Shown here one piece after another: positions 38,262 to 48,138 of a stretch of DNA of 64,000 nt. Both the position numbers and the translations under genes were made by a program. How positions within the stretch are numbered: the stretch's first letter is position 1; every line of letters begins with the position of its first letter. The notes under the pieces were generated by a model. That model worked only from the letters and a program-made list of their open reading frames with translations. It made no database searches and was not told the DNA's origin. Origin of the DNA: Methanobacterium aggregans (GTDB lineage Archaea; Methanobacteriota; Methanobacteria; Methanobacteriales; Methanobacteriaceae); contig NZ_JAGGLN010000002.1 of NCBI RefSeq assembly GCF_017874455.1, positions 372,001 through 436,000 of the forward strand, given 5' to 3'.

Positions 38262-39134
38262 ATGAAGAAACTAGCAGTTGGATTGATTTTGATACTCGTA
38301 TCTTTAAGTCCCATATACGCCACTTCAGGATTTGCAGTAACCTACGGTGAGGCAACTTACTCAAACCCTGCCTGGAAAAATTCAGTTACAAGTTACTTCC
38401 AGTCCCACACAGATAAAAACATCAGCGATGCAACTTCAAAGGTTATTACTGCATCTGAAGTGAATACCGTGTCCAAGGGTGTTACAGGGAAAACTTACAG
38501 CTCAAGTCAGATATATTCCTGTGCAATGGTGGATCTCAGCTACTCAAATGGAATAAAGATCGTGGTGGATAAAAGTAAGATAAGTGTTGTAACACCTAAA
38601 ATGTATGCAAATGCACTTAAATCAACTGGAATAACAAATGGATACGTTGTTGTAACATCACCAGTCACTGCTTCAGGTGAATCTGCACTTGCAGGTGTGC
38701 TTAAATCCTACGAAATTGCAGTTGGAACTTCAATACCAGAACAGGCTAAAAAAGCAGCCACCGAAGAACTTTACACTGAAACACAGATAGTTAACCAGAC
38801 AGGACAGAGTGGAGATAACGTGGCAACCCTCTTCGATAAGGTGAAGACTGAAGCAACGAACCAGAACACCCAGGATCCTGCCCAGATAAAAGTTATAGTC
38901 GTGAACATTGCAAACAACATGAACATCAACCTAACGGATAGCCAGGCCCAGCAAATTGCAGATGCAGTTGCAGGTTCTCTGCAGGCTCAGTCAAGTCTTA
39001 CTGACTTTAAGAATCAACTTCAAAGTGTTACAGATCAGGCCAGTCAGTCAAGTGGAATACTGAATCAGATATGGAATTATCTACAGGGACTTTATGATTA
39101 TTTGGCAGGGGTTGTCTCAGGTCAAAGTCTGTGA
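38262..39134 (+). CDS. Secreted DUF1002-family protein
   Basis: A classic signal peptide opens the protein (KKLAVGLILILVSLSPIYAT, cleavage near residue 25). The mature part has the DUF1002 layout: TYSSSQIYSCAMVDLSYSNG, then TSPVTASGESALAGVLKSYE. Such proteins are secreted by methanogens and some Firmicutes; their function is unknown. AAAGGAGTG precedes the ATG. The C-terminus is not a sorting signal. It stands alone. Confidence 0.8.
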   Translation: MKKLAVGLILILVSLSPIYATSGFAVTYGEATYSNPAWKNSVTSYFQSHTDKNISDATSKVITASEVNTVSKGVTGKTYSSSQIYSCAMVDLSYSNGIKIVVDKSKISVVTPKMYANALKSTGITNGYVVVTSPVTASGESALAGVLKSYEIAVGTSIPEQAKKAATEELYTETQIVNQTGQSGDNVATLFDKVKTEATNQNTQDPAQIKVIVVNIANNMNINLTDSQAQQIADAVAGSLQAQSSLTDFKNQLQSVTDQASQSSGILNQIWNYLQGLYDYLAGVVSGQSL

Positions 39135-39416
39135 TCCCCACATCTCTTTTTTAAATATCCTTTAAATTTGGTTGAATAATCACATCAAGGTATCAAATCC
39201 CATGAAATTATGAATGAAAAGGGTATGGATGGAATGAATCCCTTGAATAAATTAAACTGCCTTAAAGAAAATTAGATAGATACAATATTAACTGTGCAAA
39301 GATAATTTAAAAGTGAACCAATTATAATTATAATCCTGTAATACATTAAAAAAAATCAAAGAATAATTCCTTTAATTACAGATCATATTATTAGTACTGA
39401 TTTAATAGTGATAAAC

Positions 39417-40499
39417 ATGCTTATAGCTCAAAACCATCTTCAGCTCATATTGGAAGTCGCAATAATGATTCATGTTGGAGTACTTCTCCTTTTCAATATA
39501 ATAACCATCCCATTGAGTATGGTTCTCTTCCTTTCATTGTTATTAACTGCCCTACTGGCACTGGTATTTGGATTGGATGCAACCTTCCTTTTTTTACCAT
39601 TTCTCTCGCACCATGAATTCACCCACCCCTTCGGCCCTCTGGCTGTTTTTGGATGGGTAACCCTTGCTGCATCTGCAAGTCTCTTGAGTGAAGTGGACAT
39701 TAAATCATCGTCCATCAAGGCACTTTCTTACATCCTTTTCTTTGTTATAGCAGTTGCAGGAGGCCTTATGCACAGATCATTCCTGTTACTGTGGTTCCTT
39801 GGATGGATCATTGGAACCGTTATAATGTCCAAGAGCTTCAAAAGAACGTCTCAAATTACTCCAAAAAGAGTAATAGGCCTGTTAATTGTGGCTTTGGGAA
39901 GTTTTGGAGTGCTGGAACTGTTTTCAAGGATCTTCAACAAAGCCGTGCTGAGCCCACTCTTGAGAATTTCACGTCTTGAAGATAATGCAATGCCCAGCCT
40001 AGGTATGGTTGTTCATAACACCACATTCTGGGGGCATGTGCAGGGTTCCTGCTACTGGGGAGCCAACTGTCTTGGAGGATCCGATGGCTACATATCCCTC
40101 CCAATGAACCTCATAAATTTATTCACACTTCCACTTCCACTCTTCTTTGGAGTGCTTGTTACAAAAAAGGATGTAATAGATTACATGCTCCCTGGAATAT
40201 TTGGAATAGCATTCGACTTTGGATACGGAAGTTTAATACTCTTCCTTGGCTGGTGCCTCCTTGTAATGTTCACAGGATTTTACATACTCAGGAAATATAG
40301 AAGCACACGTAAAAATGGGAGTAGAAGATATCTGGGCCGTGAAGCACTTTTAATAGGTGCTCTGACAGCATTCATTTGCCAGACCATCATAGGACTGTTC
40401 CTCTTTAACAGAACCATCAATGGATCTGCAATGCTGACTTACATGATGCTTTCAGCACTTGTTATGGCCCATGTTGTTAACGTTAAAACTAGAGTGTGA
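39417..40499 (+). CDS. Polytopic membrane protein of unknown function
   Basis: About nine hydrophobic segments span the 360 residues. A His/Pro-rich loop (FLPFLSHHEFTHPFGP) and a Cys-containing external-looking loop (HVQGSCYWGANCLGGSDGY) are the distinctive features; the latter could be functional, since it is rich in conserved-looking Trp, Tyr and Gly. I do not recognise the family. Start is ATG 39417, preceded by AGTGAT; GTG 39408 is the alternative. Confidence 0.65.
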   Translation: MLIAQNHLQLILEVAIMIHVGVLLLFNIITIPLSMVLFLSLLLTALLALVFGLDATFLFLPFLSHHEFTHPFGPLAVFGWVTLAASASLLSEVDIKSSSIKALSYILFFVIAVAGGLMHRSFLLLWFLGWIIGTVIMSKSFKRTSQITPKRVIGLLIVALGSFGVLELFSRIFNKAVLSPLLRISRLEDNAMPSLGMVVHNTTFWGHVQGSCYWGANCLGGSDGYISLPMNLINLFTLPLPLFFGVLVTKKDVIDYMLPGIFGIAFDFGYGSLILFLGWCLLVMFTGFYILRKYRSTRKNGSRRYLGREALLIGALTAFICQTIIGLFLFNRTINGSAMLTYMMLSALVMAHVVNVKTRV

Positions 40500-41081
40500 T
40501 TTAAAGATTTAGAACAATTAATAATTGAAATCAGGTAGGTTTCAATTTATTAAGTTTTTGTACTGGAAATTAGTTCTTTTACTAAGTAAACTACCTTATT
40601 CCATTATTTTATTGGCCAATAGTCTAATTCTAAAAATCATAATATCAGTATCCTAGGAATTATTTTTTTACCTTAACTTTTTTAGCCAAATGAATTTTAA
40701 AGAAATATTGAATTAAAGCATAGAGAAATAAATTAAAAATTAAAATAATTAAAAATTAAAATAATTAAAAATTAAAATAAAACTTTTCTGAATTAAAAGA
40801 ATTGACATGAAAAGTGGGTAATAATACTCTTCAGTATGTCTAACTTCAGGTGTAACATCCTTAACTTATGAAGATTCTAGGTATATACCACTCATTCTTG
40901 ATAGGTGGGATGAAGTGGATCATTGAATTTAAACAACAACAACTCTCAGAATTAATGACGTTCCATATTGAACTATGTGAAATATTAAGAGTTCTTTTAA
41001 AATAAAAGTAGGAAAAGGATTAGGTTAAAATGAAAGGATGGGTTGAAAAAGATATTTGAAAAATGTTAAAATAAAAGGTGT
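40500..41081. other. Intergenic region with AT-rich tandem repeats
   Basis: No gene is supported between the two convergent genes. A run of three AT-only repeats lies at 40731-40781 and the rest is AT-rich spacer. A hairpin or terminator role for both flanking genes is possible. Confidence 0.5.
40731..40781. repeat. AT-rich 18-bp tandem repeats
   Basis: The unit AATTAAAAATTAAAATA repeats about three times with a period of 18. It is pure A/T and lies in a gap between convergent genes. No function is evident. Confidence 0.7.
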
Positions 41082-42188
41082 TCAAGTCATGGACTTGCAG
41101 ATGTCAACTGCCTTTTTTGCAGCTTCTTCCATGGAAGTTTCGAATGAAAGTCCTGCTTCAGCAAGTATTTTCTGACCTTCCTCTTCATTTGTACCTGTTA
41201 ACCTTATGACAATTGGAACTTTACGGTTGGAAGAGTTCATAACATCAAGAACACCCCTTGCAACATCATCAGCCCGAGTTATACCACCCAACACATTTAA
41301 AAACACAACTTTGACATTTTCATCTGAGATAACAATGTTCAACGCCTTTGCAATACTCTCTTCCGATGCACCACCACCTATATCCAGGAAAGTGGCAGGT
41401 TTACCTCCATAAATGTGTAACATGTCCATTCCACTGAGTGTAAGGCCTGCACCGTTTCCAATAACCGCAATATTTCCCTTGAGTTTAACGTATGCAAATT
41501 CAGGTTTATGCACATGTTCAAGTTCTGCAAGCTTTTTCTGCCTGTAAAAAGCATCATCATCCACTTCAAATTTAGCATCAGCTGCAAAAAGTTCCTCCCC
41601 TGTAAATACTAGGGGGTTTATTTCAGCTATGGTTAAATCATAGTCCTTAAATGCCTGGAAGAGTTTCCAAATTATTGAACCAACCTTGGAGATCAAGTGG
41701 CTTGGAACACCCATTTTAATGGCAACTTCCCTTGCCTGGTAGGGTAAAAACTCTTCAAGTGGGTTTAAATAGTACTTGATTATTTTTTCAGGGGTTTTCT
41801 TGGCAACTTCCTCAATATCCACACCACCCTGAAGACTTGCCAGTACCAGAGGTTTTTTGGTTGACCTGTCCAAAACAACACTGACATAAAATTCTGATTG
41901 GATGTTCAGTTTTTCCTCCACAAGCACTATTTCAACAGGTTCTCCATTCACCTCTGATCCAAGAAGCCCTTCTGCTACAACGTAAGCTTCAGCTGGTGTT
42001 TCTGCAAATTTTATTCCCCCAGCTTTACCCCTACCCCCTACAAGTACCTGGGATTTGATGGCAACAGGTTTTCCTATAGTTTCAGCTGCTTTTTGAGCTT
42101 TCTCTGGGTTTTCTGCAATGATACTCTCAGGCACAGGAATTCCCTCTACCTGAAATATTTTTTTAGCTATGTACTCATGAATTTTCAA
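41082..42188 (-). CDS. sucC: Succinyl-CoA synthetase, beta subunit
   Basis: The ATP-grasp N-terminus (KIHEYIAKKIFQVEGIPVPE), the lysine-rich AIKSQVLVGGRGKAGGIKFA and the C-terminal GGITRADDVARGVLDVM and VRLTGTNEEEGQKIL are typical. It joins succinate and CoA with nucleotide in the incomplete reductive citrate pathway. I start at TTG 42188 because GGGGAGG ends 9 bases upstream; the ATG at 42197 overlaps the site. korC ends at 42190 and so overlaps its leader. The alpha subunit is not in the window. Confidence 0.93.
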   Translation of the reverse strand: MKIHEYIAKKIFQVEGIPVPESIIAENPEKAQKAAETIGKPVAIKSQVLVGGRGKAGGIKFAETPAEAYVVAEGLLGSEVNGEPVEIVLVEEKLNIQSEFYVSVVLDRSTKKPLVLASLQGGVDIEEVAKKTPEKIIKYYLNPLEEFLPYQAREVAIKMGVPSHLISKVGSIIWKLFQAFKDYDLTIAEINPLVFTGEELFAADAKFEVDDDAFYRQKKLAELEHVHKPEFAYVKLKGNIAVIGNGAGLTLSGMDMLHIYGGKPATFLDIGGGASEESIAKALNIVISDENVKVVFLNVLGGITRADDVARGVLDVMNSSNRKVPIVIRLTGTNEEEGQKILAEAGLSFETSMEEAAKKAVDICKSMT

Positions 42189-42189
42189 G

Positions 42190-42747
42190 TTAATCATCCT
42201 CCCCGACTAGAGATGTTCCTGCATCAAATGCAGCAAGGTTCTTATCTTCAGTACCTGGTGGAACACTTTCTGCCACTGCCTGTCGGGCTGCTTTCTCAGA
42301 TATAACCTTTGTTATCCTTGTTATTGCACCTATCATCACTATGTTGGCAACGATCTTCAATCCAACAACTTCTTCAGCTGTTTTGGTTACAGGTGCCTTG
42401 TGAAATTTTATGTTGTGATCCTCCACGAATGGCAGAACCTCATCCTCAATTATCATATCGGGATCAACTATCAAAGTGCCACCATCCTTTAGATCATCAA
42501 GGTAAGCTATCAATGCCTCATGGGATAATGCTACAAAAATGTCTGGCTTTTGAACCTTTGGATAGTCTATCTCCTCATCACTTATTACAACTTCAGTTCT
42601 TGAAGCTCCGCCCCTTGCTTCAGGACCGTAAGATTGGGTTTGAACAGCGTTTATTCCATCGTGAAGGGCTGCAGCTTTTCCTATAACTATTCCTGCAAGG
42701 ATTATGCCCTGACCTCCAAAACCTGCTATTCTTATGTCTTTACGCAT
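42190..42747 (-). CDS. korC: 2-oxoglutarate synthase, gamma subunit
   Basis: RIAGFGGQGIILAGIVIGKA at the N-terminus and SYGPEARGGASRTEVVISD are the signature of the gamma domain of 2-oxoacid:ferredoxin oxidoreductases. AAGGAGG precedes the ATG at 42747; the earlier ATG (42810) overlaps korB. Start is one base after korB ends, so the genes are translationally linked. Confidence 0.94.
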   Translation of the reverse strand: MRKDIRIAGFGGQGIILAGIVIGKAAALHDGINAVQTQSYGPEARGGASRTEVVISDEEIDYPKVQKPDIFVALSHEALIAYLDDLKDGGTLIVDPDMIIEDEVLPFVEDHNIKFHKAPVTKTAEEVVGLKIVANIVMIGAITRITKVISEKAARQAVAESVPPGTEDKNLAAFDAGTSLVGEDD

Positions 42748-42748
42748 C

Positions 42749-43615
42749 TTAAGCCTCCTTGTAAGCTGACTTAACTGATTGAGGAGTTCCATTTTGACAT
42801 TTGTCTGCAATTAACTTGCAGAGTTTCTCTGCAAATTCAGGTTCTTTCTTATCCTGAAATTCTCCTATGACAATTTTTCCCTCAAGTTCTTCTTCAGGAA
42901 GTTTATCAGCCTTTCTTTTCATCATACTGGACTCCTTCATCCAGTTCATCATGTCGATGGGAGAACGCATCTTATTTTTACGTCCGAAGTAGGTTGGACA
43001 TTGGGATATCGTTTCAACAAATGAGAACCCCTTATTTTCAAGACCTTTTTTTATGGAATTTGAAAGCGGTACTGGATGTGTGGTTGTCCATCGTGCAACG
43101 TAGGTTGCACCTGCTGCTTTTGCAAGTTCTGAAAGGTTGAAAGGCCTTTCAATTGCCCCATATGGTGCTGTACTTCCATAGCTTCCCTTGGGACTTGTTG
43201 GGCTTATCTGTCCTCCAGTCATACCATATATGTTGTTGTTTATGCAGATAACAGTCAGGTCTATGTTTCTCCTTGCACCATGTATCAGGTGGTTTCCACC
43301 TATTGCAGCAGCATCACCGTCTCCTGTGAACACAACAACATCGAGGTCAGGATTTGCAAGTTTCAGTCCTGTTGCAAATGCTATTGGTCTTCCATGGGTT
43401 GTGTGGAGTGAATCACACTTCACGTAGCCGGGTATTCTTGATGAACACCCTATACCTGAAACGAGTACAAGGTTGTCAAAGTCCATTTCTGCAAGTTCCA
43501 TGGCATTGAAGAATGCGTTCATGACGATACCATTCCCACATCCTGGGCAGAAGATGTTTGGAAGTCTTTCCTTCCGGAGGTACTTCATAAAACGGCTTTC
43601 CTTCTTTTCATCCAT
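42749..43615 (-). CDS. korB: 2-oxoglutarate synthase, beta subunit
   Basis: The thiamine diphosphate site is visible: FCPGCGNGIVMNAF, then VVFTGDGDAAAIGGNHLIHG and CINNNIYGMTGGQISPTSPK. It oxidises 2-oxoglutarate to succinyl-CoA and passes electrons to ferredoxin, or runs in reverse. A GGAGATGAG region precedes the ATG. Confidence 0.95.
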   Translation of the reverse strand: MDEKKESRFMKYLRKERLPNIFCPGCGNGIVMNAFFNAMELAEMDFDNLVLVSGIGCSSRIPGYVKCDSLHTTHGRPIAFATGLKLANPDLDVVVFTGDGDAAAIGGNHLIHGARRNIDLTVICINNNIYGMTGGQISPTSPKGSYGSTAPYGAIERPFNLSELAKAAGATYVARWTTTHPVPLSNSIKKGLENKGFSFVETISQCPTYFGRKNKMRSPIDMMNWMKESSMMKRKADKLPEEELEGKIVIGEFQDKKEPEFAEKLCKLIADKCQNGTPQSVKSAYKEA

Positions 43616-43791
43616 CTTATCTCATCTCCGTGTTACAGTATATCCTTAAATTCTGTATTATCATTAAATTTATTTTTAAATTAATATTTAGAAGTTATTT
43701 GTCTGAAATAATATTATTTAACTTAATTAAACAGATGTTCCAAATTTGAAGCTTTTTTAATGGATATTAACAATTTTAATCATTAATTGTT

Positions 43792-44916
43792 TCAATCTGA
43801 TCTTATTTTTTCAAGTATTTCCTCAGGTAAATGCATTTCTCCACCGATCTTTGGGAGGAGTTCAACTTCTTTATCCCTGAGAACCCTTTGAACCTCGTAA
43901 AATACCTGTCCAAGGTTCATCTCTACAACCAAAATTTTTTTGGCATTGCTCACGGCCTGGATCAGTTTTTCTTCAGGGAATGGCCAGACAGTTTCAAGCT
44001 TCACAAAACCTGCCTTTATACCCTCTTCTCTTGCATTTTTAACTGCTGTAAGGACTGACCTTGATGGTGCACCGTAAGATACAACCACAACCTCTGCATC
44101 ATCTGTGAAGGTTGTTTTGATCCGGGTTATTTCATCCCTGTTTTTCAGGATCTTGTCACATAACCTTGTAACCAGTTTTGAATGGGTTTTGGGGTTGGAT
44201 GCATCTGGATATCCCCTTTCATCATGGGTCAATCCTGTTATGTGCATCTTGTAACCATCACCGAAAGCAGGCATTCTTGAAGTTCCAGTGGGATCCGCCC
44301 TGTAGGGCAGGAAATTTTCAGGAGATTCTTCAGGCATCTTTCTTGGTGTGATGTCAACGTGTTCAGGTATGGTGATCTTCTCCCTCATATGGCCAACGAT
44401 TTCATCGCTCATTACCATAACTGGTACACGGTACTTTTCAGCCAGGTTGAATGCTTCAACTGTGAAGTCAAAACATTCCTGGACAGATGATGGTGAAAGA
44501 GTTATTACTTCGTAGTCTCCATGGGATCCCCAGCGTGCCTGCATCATGTCGCTCTGGGAGGCCATTGTTGGCTGGCCAGTGGATGGTGATCCACGCTGCA
44601 TGTTCACGATTACAATGGGTGTTTCTGTCATGGCTGCGTATCCCATATGCTCCATCATCAGGGAGAATCCTGGGCCTGAAGTGGCAGTCATTGCCTTCAT
44701 ACCGCCCCAAACAGCACCTATAACAGCACCAAGTGCCGATATTTCGTCTTCCATCTGTATGAATGAACCTCCCTCCCGTGGGAGGAAAACTGCCATGTCT
44801 TCGGCTATTTCAGTTGAGGGGGTGATTGGGTATCCTGCAAAGAACCTGCAGCCCGCCTTAATGGCACCCCTGGCACAGGCCTCATTTCCCTGTATAAAGA
44901 ATTGATCAGTCTTCAT
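43792..44916 (-). CDS. korA: 2-oxoglutarate synthase, alpha subunit
   Basis: FIQGNEACARGAIKAGCRFF and YPITPSTEIAEDMA are the alpha-subunit start, followed by TATSGPGFSLMMEHMGYAAM. The start ATG 44916 has GGTGG nine bases upstream, and its first codons overlap the end of korD. A gap of 175 bases separates it from korB. Confidence 0.95.
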   Translation of the reverse strand: MKTDQFFIQGNEACARGAIKAGCRFFAGYPITPSTEIAEDMAVFLPREGGSFIQMEDEISALGAVIGAVWGGMKAMTATSGPGFSLMMEHMGYAAMTETPIVIVNMQRGSPSTGQPTMASQSDMMQARWGSHGDYEVITLSPSSVQECFDFTVEAFNLAEKYRVPVMVMSDEIVGHMREKITIPEHVDITPRKMPEESPENFLPYRADPTGTSRMPAFGDGYKMHITGLTHDERGYPDASNPKTHSKLVTRLCDKILKNRDEITRIKTTFTDDAEVVVVSYGAPSRSVLTAVKNAREEGIKAGFVKLETVWPFPEEKLIQAVSNAKKILVVEMNLGQVFYEVQRVLRDKEVELLPKIGGEMHLPEEILEKIRSD

Positions 44917-45115
44917 CTTCTTCATCCACCCTTATTGCTTGATCTGGACACATAAGAGTGCAAGTACCGCATCTGGTGCATCTTTCCCCATGAACTGGTA
45001 CTGGCAGGCGCACACCCTTTTTATTGGGTGTTTTTGACTGCTCATAAACCTTCCTGGGACAGAACTCAGTGCAGATATTGCATCCCTTGCATAAGTTCTC
45101 ATTAACGGTTATCAT
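44906..45115 (-). CDS. korD: 2-oxoglutarate synthase, delta (ferredoxin-like) subunit
   Basis: Two 4Fe-4S motifs are seen: CKGCNICTEFCP and CTRCGTCTLMCP. At about 69 residues it is the small ferredoxin-like subunit, first gene of the kor operon. ATG 45115 with AGGGA upstream is preferred over 45121. Confidence 0.93.
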   Translation of the reverse strand: MITVNENLCKGCNICTEFCPRKVYEQSKTPNKKGVRLPVPVHGERCTRCGTCTLMCPDQAIRVDEEDED

Positions 45116-45359
45116 ATTCATTCCCTAATTTATGGTAATTAAACAGAAATTTATCAATATATGATGTATAGCCCTAATAATATAAAAATTAATGCAGAAT
45201 TAGTGGAGTTCTTATAAAGTGATCCAAACTGTGTGAATTAAAATTAGTATCATTAAAAAGGACAAAGTTCATTTAAGTCATAGCATCATCCAAACCCGGA
45301 ACATGATTAAAATATTTGCTATTAAAGATTCAAGCTCATAATCACTTATTTTTATAATT

Positions 45360-45812
45360 TTAAATGGCTAATTTTGTTTTAACCGAGTAAATTTTGATGG
45401 TACCTTTAACACCGTTTTCTGAAATTACAAGGCTTTTAATTGCAGAATTATTTAAATTAAAAGTACATGTTTATTTTGATTCTCATTAAAAAATGGAATA
45501 CCTTTGTTGTAAATTATATTTCCATTAAATTGAGCTATTGACTGCCTACCCTTTACATCAGCATTATAACCCATATTAAAAGACCATGGGTGCCTGTACT
45601 TACTGGTGCCCATGATAAATTGTAATTTATCCTAATATTCATGGTTCCTGAAGGTATGGTAACAACGGTGTCCTCTACTGAATCCATTCCACCTACGTTA
45701 TAACTTCCTATTAGCGTGCTTTTGGTAGTTGTTAAAGTGTTGTTGGTAGTTACAGTGTGGGTTAATACGAATGGTATCAAACAACAAGGAAAACCAAAGC
45801 CCCAATCCCCAT
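45360..45812 (-). pseudogene. Decayed gene for a small membrane-anchored protein
   Basis: The minus strand starts at ATG 45812 (MGIGALVFLVV) and reads through three successive frames. Three single-base losses, near 45779-45781 (T run on the coding strand), 45571-45573 (G run) and 45470-45472 (A run), would restore one protein of about 150 residues. It has an N-terminal membrane helix (MGIGALVFLVV-L-IPFVLTH), a Thr/Ser-rich stretch (TTTKSTLIGSYNVGGMDSVE), then SLVISENGVKGTIKIYSVKT near the end. Fourteen bases separate it from the DUF4013 gene. I do not recognise the family. Confidence 0.75.
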
Positions 45813-45825
45813 TAAAATCCGTTTT

Positions 45826-46755
45826 TTAGTTTATCCCAGACCTTGAACCAGCCTCAGATTCTGATTCTTCATCCAGTGACAAAACCTCACTAAATTTTAA
45901 AGTGCCTCCACACTCACACTTATCACTGAAATCCTCAGGAGACTCCCCAGGCTGTAACTGGTAGTATCCTCCACATTTCTCACAGACTAAATATCCATTG
46001 CTTTCAGATAGATAGAATAATGCTGCGGATCTGTAGATGTAGATCTCTATGTAGGGAACTATGAGCAATTGGATTAACAGAACCCCTACAATTTTAAGCG
46101 AAGCTAAACTGAAAAGGGCTACAATGAAAGCTCCTATAATTATAACAATTAAACCAATGATTATGGCACTTATATACAATTTTACAAGGTTACCCCATCC
46201 AATATTAGAGATCTTCTTGAATATTTCGCGGACTTCAAATGCTGCCCCAAGATCATCATAAAATGCCATATTTGCCAATGCCATTAAAAATACCGGAAGC
46301 ATTACAATCAAGTAAAAAATTGCAATTAAAATCAAAATTCCAAGGAGTATTACAACACTATTTCCCATAATGCCCGCAGTTAAACCTAAACCTAATCCAC
46401 CAACTATCATAATCAAGAAAAAAGGAAGGATATAACCGATAACAACCACAAATATTTTAATACCATCTACAAACAGGTCAAACCCATTGTTAAAATCTGG
46501 GAGTTCTTCAAAACCAGCTAAAGAATATTTCAGAATTCTGATCTTATACCCATATACAAATAACCCAAATATTAACCCAAAAAGACCTGAAATGGCTAAT
46601 AAGATCAGAGTAATACCTGCAGATTGGAGAACACCCATAGATTCAAAAATATAATTTAAACTACTCAGCATTACAAGGATTCCAAAAATCAAAAGCTTCT
46701 TCCAATCTGAAAACGGATATTTAATGGAATTTTTTACTATTTCCCCAACCTTCAT
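45826..46755 (-). CDS. DUF4013 membrane protein with C-terminal zinc ribbon
   Basis: About six membrane helices make up the DUF4013 part (VGEIVKNSIKYPFSDWKKLL at the start, then FYDDLGAAFEVREIFKKISN). The C-terminus carries a complete zinc ribbon CEKCGGYYQLQPGESPEDFS with CECGGTLKF. That module is also seen in the genes at 770 and 1308, so it is a mobile accessory domain in this genome. I use ATG 46755 (MKVGEIV) with AGGTG upstream. Function unknown. Confidence 0.8.
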   Translation of the reverse strand: MKVGEIVKNSIKYPFSDWKKLLIFGILVMLSSLNYIFESMGVLQSAGITLILLAISGLFGLIFGLFVYGYKIRILKYSLAGFEELPDFNNGFDLFVDGIKIFVVVIGYILPFFLIMIVGGLGLGLTAGIMGNSVVILLGILILIAIFYLIVMLPVFLMALANMAFYDDLGAAFEVREIFKKISNIGWGNLVKLYISAIIIGLIVIIIGAFIVALFSLASLKIVGVLLIQLLIVPYIEIYIYRSAALFYLSESNGYLVCEKCGGYYQLQPGESPEDFSDKCECGGTLKFSEVLSLDEESESEAGSRSGIN

Positions 46756-47138
46756 GAGCATTACACCTGTAAACAATTGAAATCAATATTATATTAACAT
46801 AACAAAATAATATTTAATACTTTCTATTTTATTTCTATATAACCCGGTAAGAGCATCAGTAGAACTATTTTTAGGATGTTCTTTAAAAATAAAAGGATAT
46901 TCCTAATTCTTTCAAAATATTTCCTTCATCAATCATGTTTAAAAAGATTTTAAATCCAATAAAACTCGTTGAATGTTTAATTCAATCAATTCCAAAAGTT
47001 TTGAAAAAAATAAAAGCAGTACTTAGGTATGAAAGTTCATTTCAATATTAAAAAAAGTGAGGTTAAAAAATTCCAAATTGAGAAGTTCAAACTAAATTCG
47101 ATAACAAAAATCAGGAAAGTAGTTCATGGAATGATCTC
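46756..47138. other. Intergenic region
   Basis: AT-rich with no supported gene; it carries the promoter region of the DUF4013 gene and the 3' end of the gene at 47139. Several T and A tracts could terminate transcription. I see nothing further. Confidence 0.5.
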
Positions 47139-47393
47139 TCATGGAATGATCTCAAGGTAATGAGCCTCATTTGCACCAGCATTAAACTCTATACTTGTAA
47201 CACCATCCATTATATCTTCAAATATCTGCCATAATGTGTCATCATCTGCGTAGATGCAGAAAACATTTTTATCTTTAAGTGTAACCTTCTCAACACCTTC
47301 ATAATCATTTTTAAGGTCTTGGTATATTTCATCAGCAGTGACATTACTATCTGTTTCAGCTTCTTTTCTAACAGTTTGGTTATTAATATCCAT
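47139..47393 (-). CDS. Small acidic protein, 84 aa
   Basis: A GGAGG site lies 8 bases before the ATG, which supports a real gene. The product is soluble, acidic, with no Cys cluster or membrane segment; one Cys sits in NVFCIYADDDTLWQIFEDIM. I do not recognise a family. It stands alone about 240 bases downstream of mptD on the same strand, and a link is unproven. Confidence 0.55.
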   Translation of the reverse strand: MDINNQTVRKEAETDSNVTADEIYQDLKNDYEGVEKVTLKDKNVFCIYADDDTLWQIFEDIMDGVTSIEFNAGANEAHYLEIIP

Positions 47394-47632
47394 GAATAGT
47401 CCTCCGTATCAAATTTCACCAACGAACCCAATGAATGAGTTCAATGAATCAATTTTAGTAAGTAGAGTTTATGTTGGTTAAAATAGGTTATTTCATCATT
47501 TATGAATTATTTGTTATGAATTATTTTATTTTTAAAACACTGTTAAAAAAATAGTGAAATTAATGGTTTAATTATTTTTTTAAATTAGGGTTTATTCCCT
47601 GGTATTCATTGCTCTTTTACTGATCTCGGGTT

Positions 47633-48064
47633 TTATTCTTCGATCTTTTCTATGTACATAAGGGGATAGTTAAGCTCTTCAACATACCTCAACCTCACAG
47701 TTACCCTTTTACCACCATAGACTGATGAAACCTTAACATCCAACATTTCACCTGTGAGGGAGATGTAATCATATTCATTTTCAACGGCGTGGAGTGTGTT
47801 CCTGTCTATGGTAACCTCCAGTTTTTCTATACATGGCTGGAGTTCCATTGCACCCTTTATGGATCTTTCAAGGGATTCAGCACTTTTGATACTGACTGGG
47901 GTTCCAACGAACTGATGAAAAAGTGCACCCATGGTTATTGCACCTTCAAATATTGCCCTTTCCCTTTCTGAAATATTACTGAAGTACTCTGAATCCACAT
48001 CCACTTTATCCACAGTTTCTGTATTCAAATTCTTTGTATCCAAATTCTCTGAGTTCTCTTTCAT
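47633..48064 (-). CDS. mptD: Archaeal dihydroneopterin aldolase
   Basis: The block YFSNISERERAIFEGAITMG ALFHQFVGTPV and LTGEMLDVKV...ELNYPLMYIEKI is typical of the archaeal MptD family, which cleaves dihydroneopterin to 6-hydroxymethyl-dihydropterin in methanopterin synthesis. The N-terminal 30 residues are extra and charged. AGGTG precedes the ATG. Confidence 0.8.
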   Translation of the reverse strand: MKENSENLDTKNLNTETVDKVDVDSEYFSNISERERAIFEGAITMGALFHQFVGTPVSIKSAESLERSIKGAMELQPCIEKLEVTIDRNTLHAVENEYDYISLTGEMLDVKVSSVYGGKRVTVRLRYVEELNYPLMYIEKIEE

Positions 48065-48138
48065 TCAAACACCTGATAATATGACATTTAATATGGGATG
48101 TATAGTTGGATACACCCAAAAAACGTTAAAACTGAAAT

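Noticed and set aside
40731..40781. CRISPR array
   Set aside because: The repeats are A/T-only and directly adjacent with no unique spacers; no cas gene is present.
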